Positions 29,087-38,837 of a stretch of DNA of 64,000 nucleotides are shown here, in pieces. Positions within the stretch are counted from its first letter, which is position 1, and every line of letters starts with the position of its first letter. The translations under genes were made by a program, and so were the position numbers. Where the stretch lies: NCBI GenBank assembly GCA_900323505.1, contig OOIN01000018.1:558001-622000 (forward strand), read 5' to 3'. The notes under the pieces were generated by a model. The model was not told the origin of the DNA and did not search any database. It saw only the letters and a program-made list of their open reading frames with translations. Origin of the DNA: Ustilago trichophora. Lineage: Eukaryota; Basidiomycota; Ustilaginomycetes; Ustilaginales; Ustilaginaceae.

Positions 29087-29431
29087 ACCGTCGTACAAAT
29101 GTAGATAAGATAAAACAACGTCGTGTACATATATGTCTTCTGCTGGTTGCGATTATCAAATTGAAAGAACAATCCTCGCCGTCCATCTTGTCATCGCCAT
29201 GTTTGTGTGTTGAACCTGAGTATGAGAAGCGCGTCCAAAGTGAAGGGAGATTGGGCCGAGGGCCGTGGCTGTCGTCCGAACCGTCGCACATCTCCCTATC
29301 TTATCACATCACACACTACACAGAAGGACCACACAATCCACAGTCAGACCGTAAGATACACTTGAGCACCGACAAGCATTGCCGACATTAGATGATCGCA
29401 CCGCAATCCAAATGCAAAGCCGTGTGCACCT
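29087..29431. other. Convergent 3' spacer
   Basis: The region lies between the stops of the flavin monooxygenase (+) and the WW/FF gene (-). It presumably carries both polyadenylation sites. I see no gene or notable repeat. Confidence 0.45.
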
Positions 29432-31852
29432 TTAACGATGAAAGCTCTTCTTGGGCGCAGCCAAGTGCTCCAGATGCTCTCGGATCCATTTCTCCCTCTG
29501 CCCCGGCTCATGCCTCCAAGCCCTAAACCGGGCATCGTTTCTAAGCACAGATTCAATCTCCTTCAAATCTACCGCTTTGGCCATGTCTAACAGCGTTGCT
29601 CTCTCCCCGTCCTCGTCCTCGTCTTCTTCTTCCTGATCTCCTCCTTGCTGCCTCTGCGTCTGCGTCTTTTCGGACGAAGAAGAAGCAGAGGTGGTCGAAT
29701 CAGTCGTGGTGGAAGCTTGCTTCTTCAACCTGCCCCAAAAGTCGACAAAGGCACTCTCGTTGAGCATTTCCTTGAACGCCTTTTCGGCATCCATCCGCCT
29801 TGTGCGGTCCCACTTTGCATACGCGTCTTCGAGCAATCCCCTGTCATCGGCAAACGCCTTGAGTGGCGGTCGAGACAGTTGCTCATCCTGCAGGGTGAGC
29901 GCAATGACATCGTCAGGGTGAGAATCGAGACTCTTGGCATATCGCGCAAAGATGCTGCCGATCTTCTCGCCCTCCTTGGCGGCTAGGCGCGATTGGTGTT
30001 CGGAGAAGAGCCGCTCTCTGTCCGCATCGGACAGACTGGGAGCCTCAAATCGTGGATCGCGCGCAAGTTGCGGCACAGTAGAGTGGTACGATACGTGGGG
30101 CGTGTGGATGGCATCCAAGAGAAGCTGGCGGAAGCAGACGAGGCTTTCCTCTCGCGTGGCTGCCGAGAAGGCGGTACGGTTGATGCGGGAGATGTGGGCT
30201 CGTTCGCGGCGGACTTTCTCTTCTCGTTCTCGAAGGGCTCTAGCACGCGCTTCTTCTTTCTCCCTTGCTTTTGCTGCGTCTCTGCCTTGCGTCCTCTCTC
30301 CTCTGTCGCCACCATCAGAAACCCTCACAGAGTCAGCAGCAGGAGGGGCATGAGAGGCAGCGCTCGGATAAGAGGCTTGACGACGCTCTCCCCGGGCCCA
30401 AGATCCGAACAGCTCAAACCGTCTGGTTGAGCTTCCGACCGCATCGTATCGTTTGTCCTCCACCAAACCTGGCGTAAGTTTGGCTTCCAACCAGACCTCC
30501 ATCACCTTGTCCTTCTCCTCCGCCTTGCTAGTAGCTTGAGCTTTGGCTGCCGACACTTTTCCCCGATAGTTACCGGGAAGCCTATCCGACAAGAGATCCG
30601 AGAATCCCTTCTCTGCCGCTTCTGCCGCTCTCCTCTTGTGCTCACCCAGTTGAATCACGTGCTGCTTGAACAGCTTTTCCCGTTCACTGTCGCTCGGGCC
30701 AAAAGAGGCGAATCGAGGGTCACGCGAGAAGGCAGCTTTGAAATCGGAGAACTTGGTTCGCGTCGATCGCACTTGCTCTTGAAGCAGTTTGAGAAAGGTC
30801 TCCTCGGCAGATGCCGATTTGACTTGAGTTCGACTTGAAGAAGCATTGGAAGATCGAGTAGATGGTGGTGTTGGTGCAGCTTTGGCAGCGCGCTTTTCGC
30901 GGATCCGAAGTTTGCACCACTCGTTAAAGATGTCTTCCTTCTCGCTTTGCGATGACGGGAGAGCAAGGAAGGTGGGGTGCGACGAGAATTTGGGGAGCTC
31001 GAGATCCCACGGTGCCATAGGGTTGACCTCTTGCGAGGTGCCGTTGAGGGAGCTGAGGTGGGCCATAAAGGCCGACTTTTGTTCTTCTAGGGAGGAGGGC
31101 GCTTCAGGGATGGAAGCGCGGGGAGGGATGGAGGTGGACGCTTCAGCTTCAGCGTCTGCTTCGGCAGCCATCTGTGCAGCTATTTGACGCTGCCATTCTT
31201 CGTCCTCGTCGTCGTCATCATCGTTTCTGTTGTCATCTTTTGCGTCGTCAGCGACAGTGTCGTGAATGTCGTTCGATGTGACCGGCGGAGCTTTGCGCTC
31301 GATTCCTCGATCCATAACCCCTTCCTCAGCTACAGGACTGGATGCTATCGACTCTAGATCCTCATCAACCTCGCTATCGTCATCATCCTCATCATCAGCA
31401 CGCGCCCGCTTTGCCGCATCGAACTCGGTAATCGGCACTCCTTCCTCCAACTTCCTCTTTTTCTCTCTTTTCTCTCTTTTGAGTAGCTCCCTCTGTTCCC
31501 TATCGCGCGCCTCTGCTTCCAGTCTCGAGCGCTCCTTTTCCCTCATTTCGTTGTCGTGCATCTCCTTGAGCGCAGTTGCGAGTTGAGGTGGGGGCAGCCA
31601 TTCGCTGGTCTTGCTCTGGGGGTGAAAGTAGAAGACATTGTCCTTGTTGGTTGTGATCTTGAACCAACCATCGGTATGAGGGATGGGAGTCTTGGAGACG
31701 GGCTTCTCGCGCTTGGGCGGTTTGGGAGCGGGAATAGTATAGGTGCTGAGGCCAGAGGAGATATTGTGGTAGTAGGTGCGACCTGTGGGACTGATATGGG
31801 AGGTCCAACCTGGAGGAAGGAGGTTGGATGGCCCGGCTTCCATGTTGGCCAT
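29432..31852 (-). CDS. WW- and FF-domain protein linking transcription and splicing (TCERG1/PRP40-like)
   Basis: The 806-residue product has two N-terminal WW domains and several FF domains, the arrangement of TCERG1/CA150 and Prp40. These proteins bind the phosphorylated Pol II C-terminal domain and splicing factors. WW1 covers about 11-43 (LPPGWTSHISPTGRTYYH) but its second Trp position reads Tyr (STYTIP). WW2 covers about 60-89 (Trp63, Trp85). A charged coiled-coil-like segment and an acidic region follow (to about 250). At least four FF-like helical repeats are seen, with cores such as FKAAFSRDPRFASF, VPQLARDPRFEA and VLRNDARFRAW. The ATG at 31852 has A at -3 and G at +4; a second ATG lies three codons downstream. 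It is head to head with the GPALPP gene across 251 bases. The TCERG1 type is favoured over Prp40 because of spacing. Confidence 0.85.
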   Translation of the reverse strand: MANMEAGPSNLLPPGWTSHISPTGRTYYHNISSGLSTYTIPAPKPPKREKPVSKTPIPHTDGWFKITTNKDNVFYFHPQSKTSEWLPPPQLATALKEMHDNEMREKERSRLEAEARDREQRELLKREKREKKRKLEEGVPITEFDAAKRARADDEDDDDSEVDEDLESIASSPVAEEGVMDRGIERKAPPVTSNDIHDTVADDAKDDNRNDDDDDEDEEWQRQIAAQMAAEADAEAEASTSIPPRASIPEAPSSLEEQKSAFMAHLSSLNGTSQEVNPMAPWDLELPKFSSHPTFLALPSSQSEKEDIFNEWCKLRIREKRAAKAAPTPPSTRSSNASSSRTQVKSASAEETFLKLLQEQVRSTRTKFSDFKAAFSRDPRFASFGPSDSEREKLFKQHVIQLGEHKRRAAEAAEKGFSDLLSDRLPGNYRGKVSAAKAQATSKAEEKDKVMEVWLEAKLTPGLVEDKRYDAVGSSTRRFELFGSWARGERRQASYPSAASHAPPAADSVRVSDGGDRGERTQGRDAAKAREKEEARARALREREEKVRRERAHISRINRTAFSAATREESLVCFRQLLLDAIHTPHVSYHSTVPQLARDPRFEAPSLSDADRERLFSEHQSRLAAKEGEKIGSIFARYAKSLDSHPDDVIALTLQDEQLSRPPLKAFADDRGLLEDAYAKWDRTRRMDAEKAFKEMLNESAFVDFWGRLKKQASTTTDSTTSASSSSEKTQTQRQQGGDQEEEDEDEDGERATLLDMAKAVDLKEIESVLRNDARFRAWRHEPGQREKWIREHLEHLAAPKKSFHR

Positions 31853-32103
31853 AATTCGAAAGGGATACGGTGTATTGGCAGTGTTCCAAGTGATGAGGAG
31901 AAGAAGGAAGGGTCGAGAATGGAAGGGAAAGGGAAAGGGTTCGAGAAGGTGTTGAAGAATTCGGAAGTCGGATTTGAAAGGAAAAGTCCACACGAAAGAT
32001 TAGCTGCGCGAATGCTGCATGGCGAACATTTCACATTTGTCTCGTTGACTCCTGACCACCATCGCATCTTGGGTCATCTTCTGAGCCAAGACATCAGGGG
32101 AGG
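31853..32103. promoter_or_regulatory. Compact bidirectional promoter between WW/FF and GPALPP genes
   Basis: Only 251 bases separate the two divergent ATGs, so both leaders and promoters must fit or overlap here. I see no TATA box or named element. Confidence 0.6.
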
Positions 32104-33450
32104 ATGCCTACCATTGGGCCTCAGATGCCGAGCAGTCCGACTCGATCACGATCACGGACTCGCTCCAACTCAGCTTCGTCGCGATCATCCTTTGCCTCGT
32201 CTTCGTCACGGTCTCCCTCTCCATCCGACTCAGAAGCACGACCACGACCGGCAGTCGCAGGACCCCAACTGCCTTCGAACTTTATCCGCTCGTGCTCCTC
32301 CTCTTCCTCGAGATCTGCATCTTGCTCCGACGAAGAGGGTCCATCTGTTGGCCCGGCGCTGCCATCTTCATCCTCCCTAGACAAGAATGGTCTAAGTCAC
32401 GGCGCTCAAGTGTTCCTGGAACGCGAAGCACGAAAGAAGGCAGCTGAAGAAGAGGCGAAAGTGGCGGCAGAGAAAGCAGCCAACTCTCGACCAGAATGGA
32501 TGCTGCTGCCACCGTCGCTGTCGAATGCATCATCGTTGCAGGCTGTTGCAGGGGATCCGCTCAACTTGAAATCGAGGGGATTTGCACAGTCTACACCTCG
32601 AGTGTCTGCCAGAGGAGGCGGTGGAGGTGGGAGCGTAGAGGATGCCGATATGAGCTTATGGACCGAAACGCCAGAGGAAAGGCTGAAAAGGATGCAGGAT
32701 GAAGTGTCTGGTGTTAGAGCCAAAGACTCTCGTGGGATGAGTGACAAGGAGGCATTGGAGAGGGAGAGAGCGTCGAGAAGGGATGCGAGCATTGCAGCCA
32801 AGGTAGCCGAGGCAAGGGGCAAAAAGTCACTTGTGGAAGAACACAACGAGCGTCGAAAGAAGGAGATGCAAGAAAAGCTCGAGGATCAAGCAAGAGATGA
32901 GAGAAGGAGAGAAAAGCGCAGAAGAAGAGACCAAGATGACAAACACAGCCACAACCACAGCCACAACCACAGCCACAACCACAGCCACAGCCGCAGCCAC
33001 AGTGACGAGCATCGATCAAGACGACGACATCACAGGTCCAGATCACCCGATGCAAGAGATAGGGACAGAGAACGACGCCATCATCGCAGCTCCCGACATG
33101 GAGGATCCAGTATTTCCCACGGTTCACGACATTCTCACAGGCCTTCGGAATCTTCCGATGACGAGCGACGACGTGAGAGAAGAAGGAGGAAAGAATCGGA
33201 TCGTCACCGAGACAGCAGCGAAAAGAACAACAAGGATAAAGAGCAAGATCGCAAGAGCACCAAATCACGCAAAGAGAGAGAGGAGCAAGATGTCAAAGAA
33301 GGCAAAACAGCCGCTCCAATGATTTGGGATCGCGATGCAGCGCTCAGTATCGGTGGAAGATTGATCGACGAAAAGAAGAGAGGCAAAATCATTGCTGATG
33401 CCAATGCGTTGGGTGACCGCTTTGGCAGTGGATCTAGACGATTCCTGTGA
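32104..33450 (+). CDS. GPALPP-motif / DUF3752 protein, likely nuclear and RNA-related
   Basis: The 448-residue product has three copies of the IGPxLP-type motif near its N-terminus: IGPQMP at 4-9, AGPQLP near 52-57 and VGPALP near 77-82. It also has the C-terminal DUF3752 region, including LVEEHNERRKKEMQEK (about 240-255) and a conserved end (IWDRDAALSIGGRLIDEKKR to SGSRRFL). The N-terminus is Arg/Ser-rich, and the middle carries a HSHN tandem repeat (about 282-298) within an Arg/Ser/His-rich region. The RS-rich composition suggests nuclear speckle or splicing association, but biochemical function of this family is poorly known. The start is ATG 32104; no intron is needed. Head to head with the WW/FF gene. 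Confidence 0.85.
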   Translation: MPTIGPQMPSSPTRSRSRTRSNSASSRSSFASSSSRSPSPSDSEARPRPAVAGPQLPSNFIRSCSSSSSRSASCSDEEGPSVGPALPSSSSLDKNGLSHGAQVFLEREARKKAAEEEAKVAAEKAANSRPEWMLLPPSLSNASSLQAVAGDPLNLKSRGFAQSTPRVSARGGGGGGSVEDADMSLWTETPEERLKRMQDEVSGVRAKDSRGMSDKEALERERASRRDASIAAKVAEARGKKSLVEEHNERRKKEMQEKLEDQARDERRREKRRRRDQDDKHSHNHSHNHSHNHSHSRSHSDEHRSRRRHHRSRSPDARDRDRERRHHRSSRHGGSSISHGSRHSHRPSESSDDERRRERRRRKESDRHRDSSEKNNKDKEQDRKSTKSRKEREEQDVKEGKTAAPMIWDRDAALSIGGRLIDEKKRGKIIADANALGDRFGSGSRRFL

Positions 33451-34107
33451 GCTGCGCTGCAATCCAATTTTCAATTCGATTCAATCCTTGCACCACCATA
33501 CAGTGTACAGTACAGTACAGTACTGTACAGTACGTATCATGATCATCGTAGGTTGAAGAAGGTGCGATTCACCGTTTGGTGTGAATGTCTGCTCTTTACG
33601 CGTGGACCCTTTTTTTAGGAAAACGCTGCTCCAGTGCCTCTCCACTCCTCTGTCGCGAATTCAAACCAACTGAGCTTTCTTTTTCGGAACACGCACTTTG
33701 AGAGAGTCCAACACTCGCGTCTCTTCTGCACCTTTGAAAAGTTGCACAACGCGAAAATGTGCGTGGGTCACTACTCTCCCACTCACACATTCAACACTTG
33801 GACCTCTTCCTCCGCCTTCCTTCCTTCCTCCTCCCTGTCGTCATTAGCGCTGTCTATACTTTACATCATCACGACTATCGCATCAAACTATCATATCAAG
33901 CCAACACTCTCCTTGACATCCTCAGCAAACGAGAAGCTCGATTCTTACACCAACCAAGCTCCCATCCGTGTCGGAGAATATCAATCGCGCATTCAGCACT
34001 CTCATCCTCAACAACAAGTTTCTGATGACCTACTAGTCTCAAACACTGCCAAAGCGACCCATCTTCACGCCCTGTACCAATCCGCAATGCGGCTGTAAAC
34101 CAGCGAC
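33451..34107. other. Intergenic region upstream of SMC5
   Basis: This 657-base region between two plus-strand genes contains a GTACA/GTACT array at 33505-33536 and a CT-rich stretch near 33805-33835. An open frame upstream of 34108 has ATGs but no homology; it is probably leader sequence. No separate gene is called. Confidence 0.5.
33505..33536. repeat. (GTACA/GTACT)n near-palindromic array
   Basis: Tandem GTACA units invert to GTACT and back, giving a near-palindrome. The same unit is seen at 23096-23137 and 59626-59660. Confidence 0.85.
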
Positions 34108-37100
34108 ATGTCTTTAAAGACTCGTCGTTCTTCAGCCCTACCCTCCTCTTCCTCTTCCGCTTCCTTCGTTAGAGCCTCCCGCGACCAGGATTTTGATCCC
34201 TTCGCCTCACAGGGCTCATCTTCACAACATCCTCCTACTGCCTCTGCTTCGATCCAGTCCGCATCTTCCGGCATACGAACCACGCGCAGAGCTCTGGCCG
34301 AAGAGACTAACCACAGCAAACCCAACATGAAGCAGTCCAGGTCGCAGATCGAGCTCTCCCAGCGCAGAGGGCTCAAGCGTTCGCCTTCCCAGGCCGCCCT
34401 TCTTTCATCTGATTCACCGAAAAGGCGAAATACTCAGACCACACCCAGCACCACCAATGGCATCGGCAGCAGCAACCAACCATCGCTCAACAGGGATCAG
34501 TCACGCTCCCCCTCAAAGCGAAGAAAGCCAACTCCCAGCCCTTCTCCCATACCAAGTGCAACTTCACCGAGGCGTAGGCGAGCTCCATCTTCAGCTTCCG
34601 ATCTTGATGCCGATCTTCTCGACTCGGACGACCATCAAGAGGAAGACGACGACCTCGCAGATGCAACCGCCGAGGTCGTCATTCCTGCCGACACCGATGC
34701 CGCCACACACATCGACATTGACCCTTCCCTTCGCAGACGTCGCTCACCAGACAATTATCTTCCAGGTGCTATCCGTCGCATCGCTCTCTCCAACTTCTTG
34801 ACCTATGACTCGGTCGAATTCCGCGTCGGCCCTTACCTCAATCTCATCTGCGGTCCCAACGGTACAGGAAAGAGCAGTATCGCCTGCGCCATCGCTCTCG
34901 GTCTAGGTGGTCATCCGAGTCTACTTGGTCGCGCTTCCAACTTGGGCTCCTTCGTACGACGGGGTGCCACCGACGGCTGGATCGAAATCGAGCTTCAGGC
35001 CTGGCCTGGTCAATCCAATCCCATCATAAGACGCACCCTCACCGCTTCCAGCAACAAGAGCGACTGGTCCGTCTTTGGCCGCAACTCTACAAAGACCGAC
35101 GTCCTCGCCATGGTCTCCGAGTTCAACATTGACGTCGGCAATCTGTGCTCCTTCTTGCCACAAGACAAGGTGCACGAATTCGCCAAAATGACCGATGCCA
35201 AACGTCTCGTCGAGACCGAAAAGGCTGTAGGTGGACAACGACTCGTTCGGTGGCACGAGAAGCTCAATCAGCACGGCAAGGCCGCCGCAGAGATCGCCAC
35301 TCAGCTCAAGACAAAACAGGAAGAAAAAGCGCATCTCGAGCAGCGTAATCAGGCGCTCCAGGTTGACGTCCAGCGCTTCGAAGAGCGCCAGCAGATTGAA
35401 GAGACCATCGAGCGTCTCGAGGTCATGATCGCCATGGCCGACTACAACAGGGTCAAGCGTAACGTGGCCGAGCTCCAAGAGGAACGCGAAAGAAAGCGCC
35501 AAGATCTCGTCGAATCCGCCAAACGCACCGAACCAGCCAAGCAGAAACGCCAAGACCTCGAGGATCGCACTGCCAAGCTCAAGGTCGAACTTCAGCGACT
35601 CGAGAGTGTTTACACCAGCGACGAAAAGAAGCGCAGAAACCTGGTCGCCAATGTCGAAGAGCTCGGACGCGACATCGAGTCCAAGCTGAGCGAAGTGAGT
35701 GCACTGGCACGGAAAGATCAGGATCGTGCACGTCGAGTCCAAGAGCTGCGGAAGGAGATCTCCGACCGTTCAGCCCAACTGGGAGACGAGCCAGGTGTTC
35801 AAGATACTGCCGAGCTCGAAGCAGAAATGCGACGCATCAGGGAAAAGTTGAACGACTGCCACACACGACGTGGCGACATCCAACGTCAGATCCAGGACGT
35901 CAACGTTGAGAGTCAGACCATCGACAAAGGCACCCAAGCCTACCGTCAGCAGCTCGCTCAACTCGACAATGTACCTCAGCAACGACTCGAAAAGATCCGC
36001 GTCGCCGACGAAAACGTCTACAAGGCCGTCATGTGGCTCCGCGAGAATCAGCACCGCTTTCGTAAGCCGGTCCACGAACCGGTGCTGCTCGAAATCTCGC
36101 TCAAGGATCAGAGGTACGCCGCCGCCGTCGAATCCTGCATCCCTTTTGCCGTGCAAAAGTCATTTGTGTGTCAGACTCGAGAGGACTATGATCTTTTTTC
36201 GAGCGCCGTCATCGACAAGATGAAGCTGCGTGTCACCGTCGCCGAGGTGGAAGGGATCACGCTCGAGAATATGAAGCCCGATGTACCAAGGGAGCAGCTC
36301 GCCGCGCTAGGCTTTGACGCGTACATCATCGACTTGATCGACGGTCCAGAGGACGTGCTGGTGCATCTCTGCCGTCAGTCTCACTTGCATCGACTCCCCA
36401 TCACGCTCAATCCGAACGTCGACGTCGAACGTATCGAGCAGTCGGGAAGGTTCCGACGTTTCATCGCAGGAGGGGAGAACTTTACGATCAACGTTTCGCG
36501 CTACGGCAACGACGTTCGCCAGACAGTCTCTCGCCGCATCGGTCAGGCTCGAAGTCTGGTCAACTCGATTGATCGAGAACGTCAGAAGAATCTCTCGGAG
36601 CAAGTGCAGCAACTCAGCAGGAACAAGAAAGAGTTGGAAGCAAAGACTCTGCAGCTTCTCAAGGAGGACAAGGGCATCCAAGCCGAGCTGGCCAAGTACG
36701 ACCAGCAGATCGGCGAACTCAAGTCGCAGATGCGCGACTGCGTCGGAGCACAGCGCCAATGGGAGCGGGAGAGTGCCATGATCGAAGCGCGCCGTCGAGA
36801 GTTGCGAGACAAGGAACGCGAACCTTCGCTCGAGGAGAAGCGTGCGCGACTCATGAAGGAGATCCGGCGACTGGCGCAGAAACGGAGTCAAAAGATGCAG
36901 GATCTGGTTGCGCAAACGTTACAGATGAGCAAAGTGGCGGATCGCAAGCATGTCGCCTCGCTCAGCAAGTGGCAGTGGGATGCTACCGCCGCGCAGCTGG
37001 ACAACTTGCTGCGCGATTTGGACGAGACCGAGCGCGAGCTCGCAGCCACGCTGGAGCAAGCCATCCAAGCCTATGCCCGTGCACGAAGGGAGGCTACGGA

Positions 37101-38025
37101 GCTGCGCAACCAAGTGCAGGAGCTCATCGATGCCAGAGGCAATCTGATGCTCGACGTAGACCCGAACGATGACGAGGCGTTGGATCTGGATCGGTTGAAT
37201 GCCGAACTTCGTGCAGAGCAGAGCAAGCTCGAGCTGGCCGAAGGGGTTCGACCCGAGGTCATTGATCAGTATCGTGCCCGTCAGCGCGAGATCGCCGAAA
37301 GGACGACCGAGATCAACGATCTGACCGACCTGCAGACACGAACGCAAGCCAAGATCTCTACGACGCGCAACAAGTGGGAACCGACGCTGCGCAAAGTGAT
37401 TGGCGAAGTATCGAAGCAATTCTCCAAGGCATTTGACGACATGGGTCTCGCGGGCGAATTGCGGATTGGCGAAGATGCCGATTTCGAAAAGTGGAAGCTC
37501 GAGATCATGGTCAAATTTCGTAATGCCGAAGAACTGGCACCGCTTTCGGCGCAGCATCAGTCGGGAGGAGAACGTACGTTGAGCACTATCATGTACATCA
37601 TGTCGTTGCTCCAGCTCTCCCGATCGCCTTTTACGCTGGTCGACGAGATCAACCAAGGCATGGATCCTACCGCCGAGAGGGTGACGCACAATCACATTGT
37701 AGGCTTGACCTGTCAACCCACCGCCAGCCAGTACTTTTTGATCACGCCCAAGCTGCTTCCGGATCTGGCGATGCACGAGTTGCAGACGGTGCTGCTGGTC
37801 AACAATGGCCTGTACGGAGAGAGGAGGTTCAACTTTGGTGCGGTGCACGATTGCAGGAAGAAGCTGTTGGGATTGCAGCCAGGTGTCAAGTTGGACAGTG
37901 TCGACAAGATCATGCAGGGTGTTTGGTGTGCTGCTGCCAATGGAGGTGGTGCTGCGGGTGGGCTGGTGGGTGGTCAGACGCAGAGGGGGGCGAGGAGTGT
38001 GAGTCGGGCTGGTGGTAGGAGGTGA
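34108..38025 (+). CDS. SMC5: SMC5, core subunit of the SMC5/6 complex
   Basis: The 1305-residue product is an SMC ATPase of the SMC5/6 complex, which acts in recombination repair and resolution of replication intermediates. A disordered Ser-rich N-terminus of about 210 residues precedes the head. The family start motif is IRRIALSNFLTYDSVEF. Walker A is GPNGTGKSS at 249-257, and the Q-loop region is LCSFLPQDKVHEFAKM. Two long coiled-coil arms flank a hinge at about 640-800. The C-terminal head has the signature SGGERTLST (from about 1152) and Walker B with FTLVDEINQGMD (about 1173-1184), the last typical of SMC5. Yeast Smc5 is 1093 residues; the excess is the N-terminal extension and a short Gly-rich C-terminal tail. 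The ATG at 34108 is the first in the frame after an in-frame stop-containing leader. Confidence 0.95.
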   Translation: MSLKTRRSSALPSSSSSASFVRASRDQDFDPFASQGSSSQHPPTASASIQSASSGIRTTRRALAEETNHSKPNMKQSRSQIELSQRRGLKRSPSQAALLSSDSPKRRNTQTTPSTTNGIGSSNQPSLNRDQSRSPSKRRKPTPSPSPIPSATSPRRRRAPSSASDLDADLLDSDDHQEEDDDLADATAEVVIPADTDAATHIDIDPSLRRRRSPDNYLPGAIRRIALSNFLTYDSVEFRVGPYLNLICGPNGTGKSSIACAIALGLGGHPSLLGRASNLGSFVRRGATDGWIEIELQAWPGQSNPIIRRTLTASSNKSDWSVFGRNSTKTDVLAMVSEFNIDVGNLCSFLPQDKVHEFAKMTDAKRLVETEKAVGGQRLVRWHEKLNQHGKAAAEIATQLKTKQEEKAHLEQRNQALQVDVQRFEERQQIEETIERLEVMIAMADYNRVKRNVAELQEERERKRQDLVESAKRTEPAKQKRQDLEDRTAKLKVELQRLESVYTSDEKKRRNLVANVEELGRDIESKLSEVSALARKDQDRARRVQELRKEISDRSAQLGDEPGVQDTAELEAEMRRIREKLNDCHTRRGDIQRQIQDVNVESQTIDKGTQAYRQQLAQLDNVPQQRLEKIRVADENVYKAVMWLRENQHRFRKPVHEPVLLEISLKDQRYAAAVESCIPFAVQKSFVCQTREDYDLFSSAVIDKMKLRVTVAEVEGITLENMKPDVPREQLAALGFDAYIIDLIDGPEDVLVHLCRQSHLHRLPITLNPNVDVERIEQSGRFRRFIAGGENFTINVSRYGNDVRQTVSRRIGQARSLVNSIDRERQKNLSEQVQQLSRNKKELEAKTLQLLKEDKGIQAELAKYDQQIGELKSQMRDCVGAQRQWERESAMIEARRRELRDKEREPSLEEKRARLMKEIRRLAQKRSQKMQDLVAQTLQMSKVADRKHVASLSKWQWDATAAQLDNLLRDLDETERELAATLEQAIQAYARARREATELRNQVQELIDARGNLMLDVDPNDDEALDLDRLNAELRAEQSKLELAEGVRPEVIDQYRARQREIAERTTEINDLTDLQTRTQAKISTTRNKWEPTLRKVIGEVSKQFSKAFDDMGLAGELRIGEDADFEKWKLEIMVKFRNAEELAPLSAQHQSGGERTLSTIMYIMSLLQLSRSPFTLVDEINQGMDPTAERVTHNHIVGLTCQPTASQYFLITPKLLPDLAMHELQTVLLVNNGLYGERRFNFGAVHDCRKKLLGLQPGVKLDSVDKIMQGVWCAAANGGGAAGGLVGGQTQRGARSVSRAGGRR

Positions 38026-38837
38026 AGAAAAGTTTTTTCCCCCCTTTTTTTTTTTTTTTTGCTCTCTTTCATTTATGAACTGTCGAGGAGGCGCTGTTGT
38101 ATGTTTTGGTATGGTTTAATCACGATGTCTTTGCACAAGTGCAGGGTTTTTTTTTTTTTTCTCTCGTTCTGGGCTTGTGTGCCATGGAGGGACGACGATG
38201 TGGGGATAGGGGTTTTTGCAACGACAAGCTCGACTGCATGGGGCCAGGGACGTGCTACACTCTCGCTCGCGCTTGAGTGTTGAAAGCTAACAGAGACAGC
38301 AGGCTATCGGCTTGAGAGAGATGCAGTGAGCTGTCATCTACGGACCACGTCGGATGACCCACACCCACACGCGGCAAATTGAGCAGTTGGAAGCTTTCAT
38401 AAGGATGGGCAGTTGGGATGGTTAACAATACAATCGAAGGGGGCGGAAGGGATGGGATGGGGAGAAAGCAGTTGGATGCTACAAGACGTATACTGTAGCA
38501 AGTGACAGTTGGATGTCGCGGTATCAAAGATGCAGAAGAGAGAGAGAGGACAGTTGGATGTCGATGCGAAAGAGAAAGACGAGAAGAAATGCAAGAGAGA
38601 AAGAAAAAGGAATGCAAAAGTTTGATGTGTACAAAGCAGTTGGATGCTTCAAGTGTCCGTGTTGAAGGGGTATCTATTTGGATGGAAAAATGTGGGGTTT
38701 TGAGAAAAAGAGAGAGAGGGAATGGATGGAGGTGAAAGTGAGGGAGAGGGGAAGGTTGCGAGGATCAGCGGAGTTGAGATCATGGATGCGCGATGTGTAC
38801 ACGGTGGTGATTTGGTGGCGTTTAAGGATTGCTGCCT
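38026..38837. other. Convergent 3' region with CAGTTGGATG repeats
   Basis: This 812-base spacer lies between the stops of SMC5 (+) and MET2 (-). It has T-runs near 38041-38060 and 38147-38160, one TACTGTA word (38491), and six dispersed direct copies or variants of CAGTTGGATG between 38384 and 38646. No gene is seen. Confidence 0.55.
38384..38646. repeat. Six interspersed direct repeats of CAGTTGGATG
   Basis: Exact CAGTTGGATG copies begin at 38469, 38506, 38551 and 38637. Variants begin at 38384 (CAGTTGGAAG) and 38410 (CAGTTGGGATG). All are in the same orientation, and spacing is irregular (26 to 86 bases), so this is not a simple tandem repeat. They could lie in the 3' UTR of MET2, where the RNA would read CAUCCAACUG. 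Confidence 0.8.
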
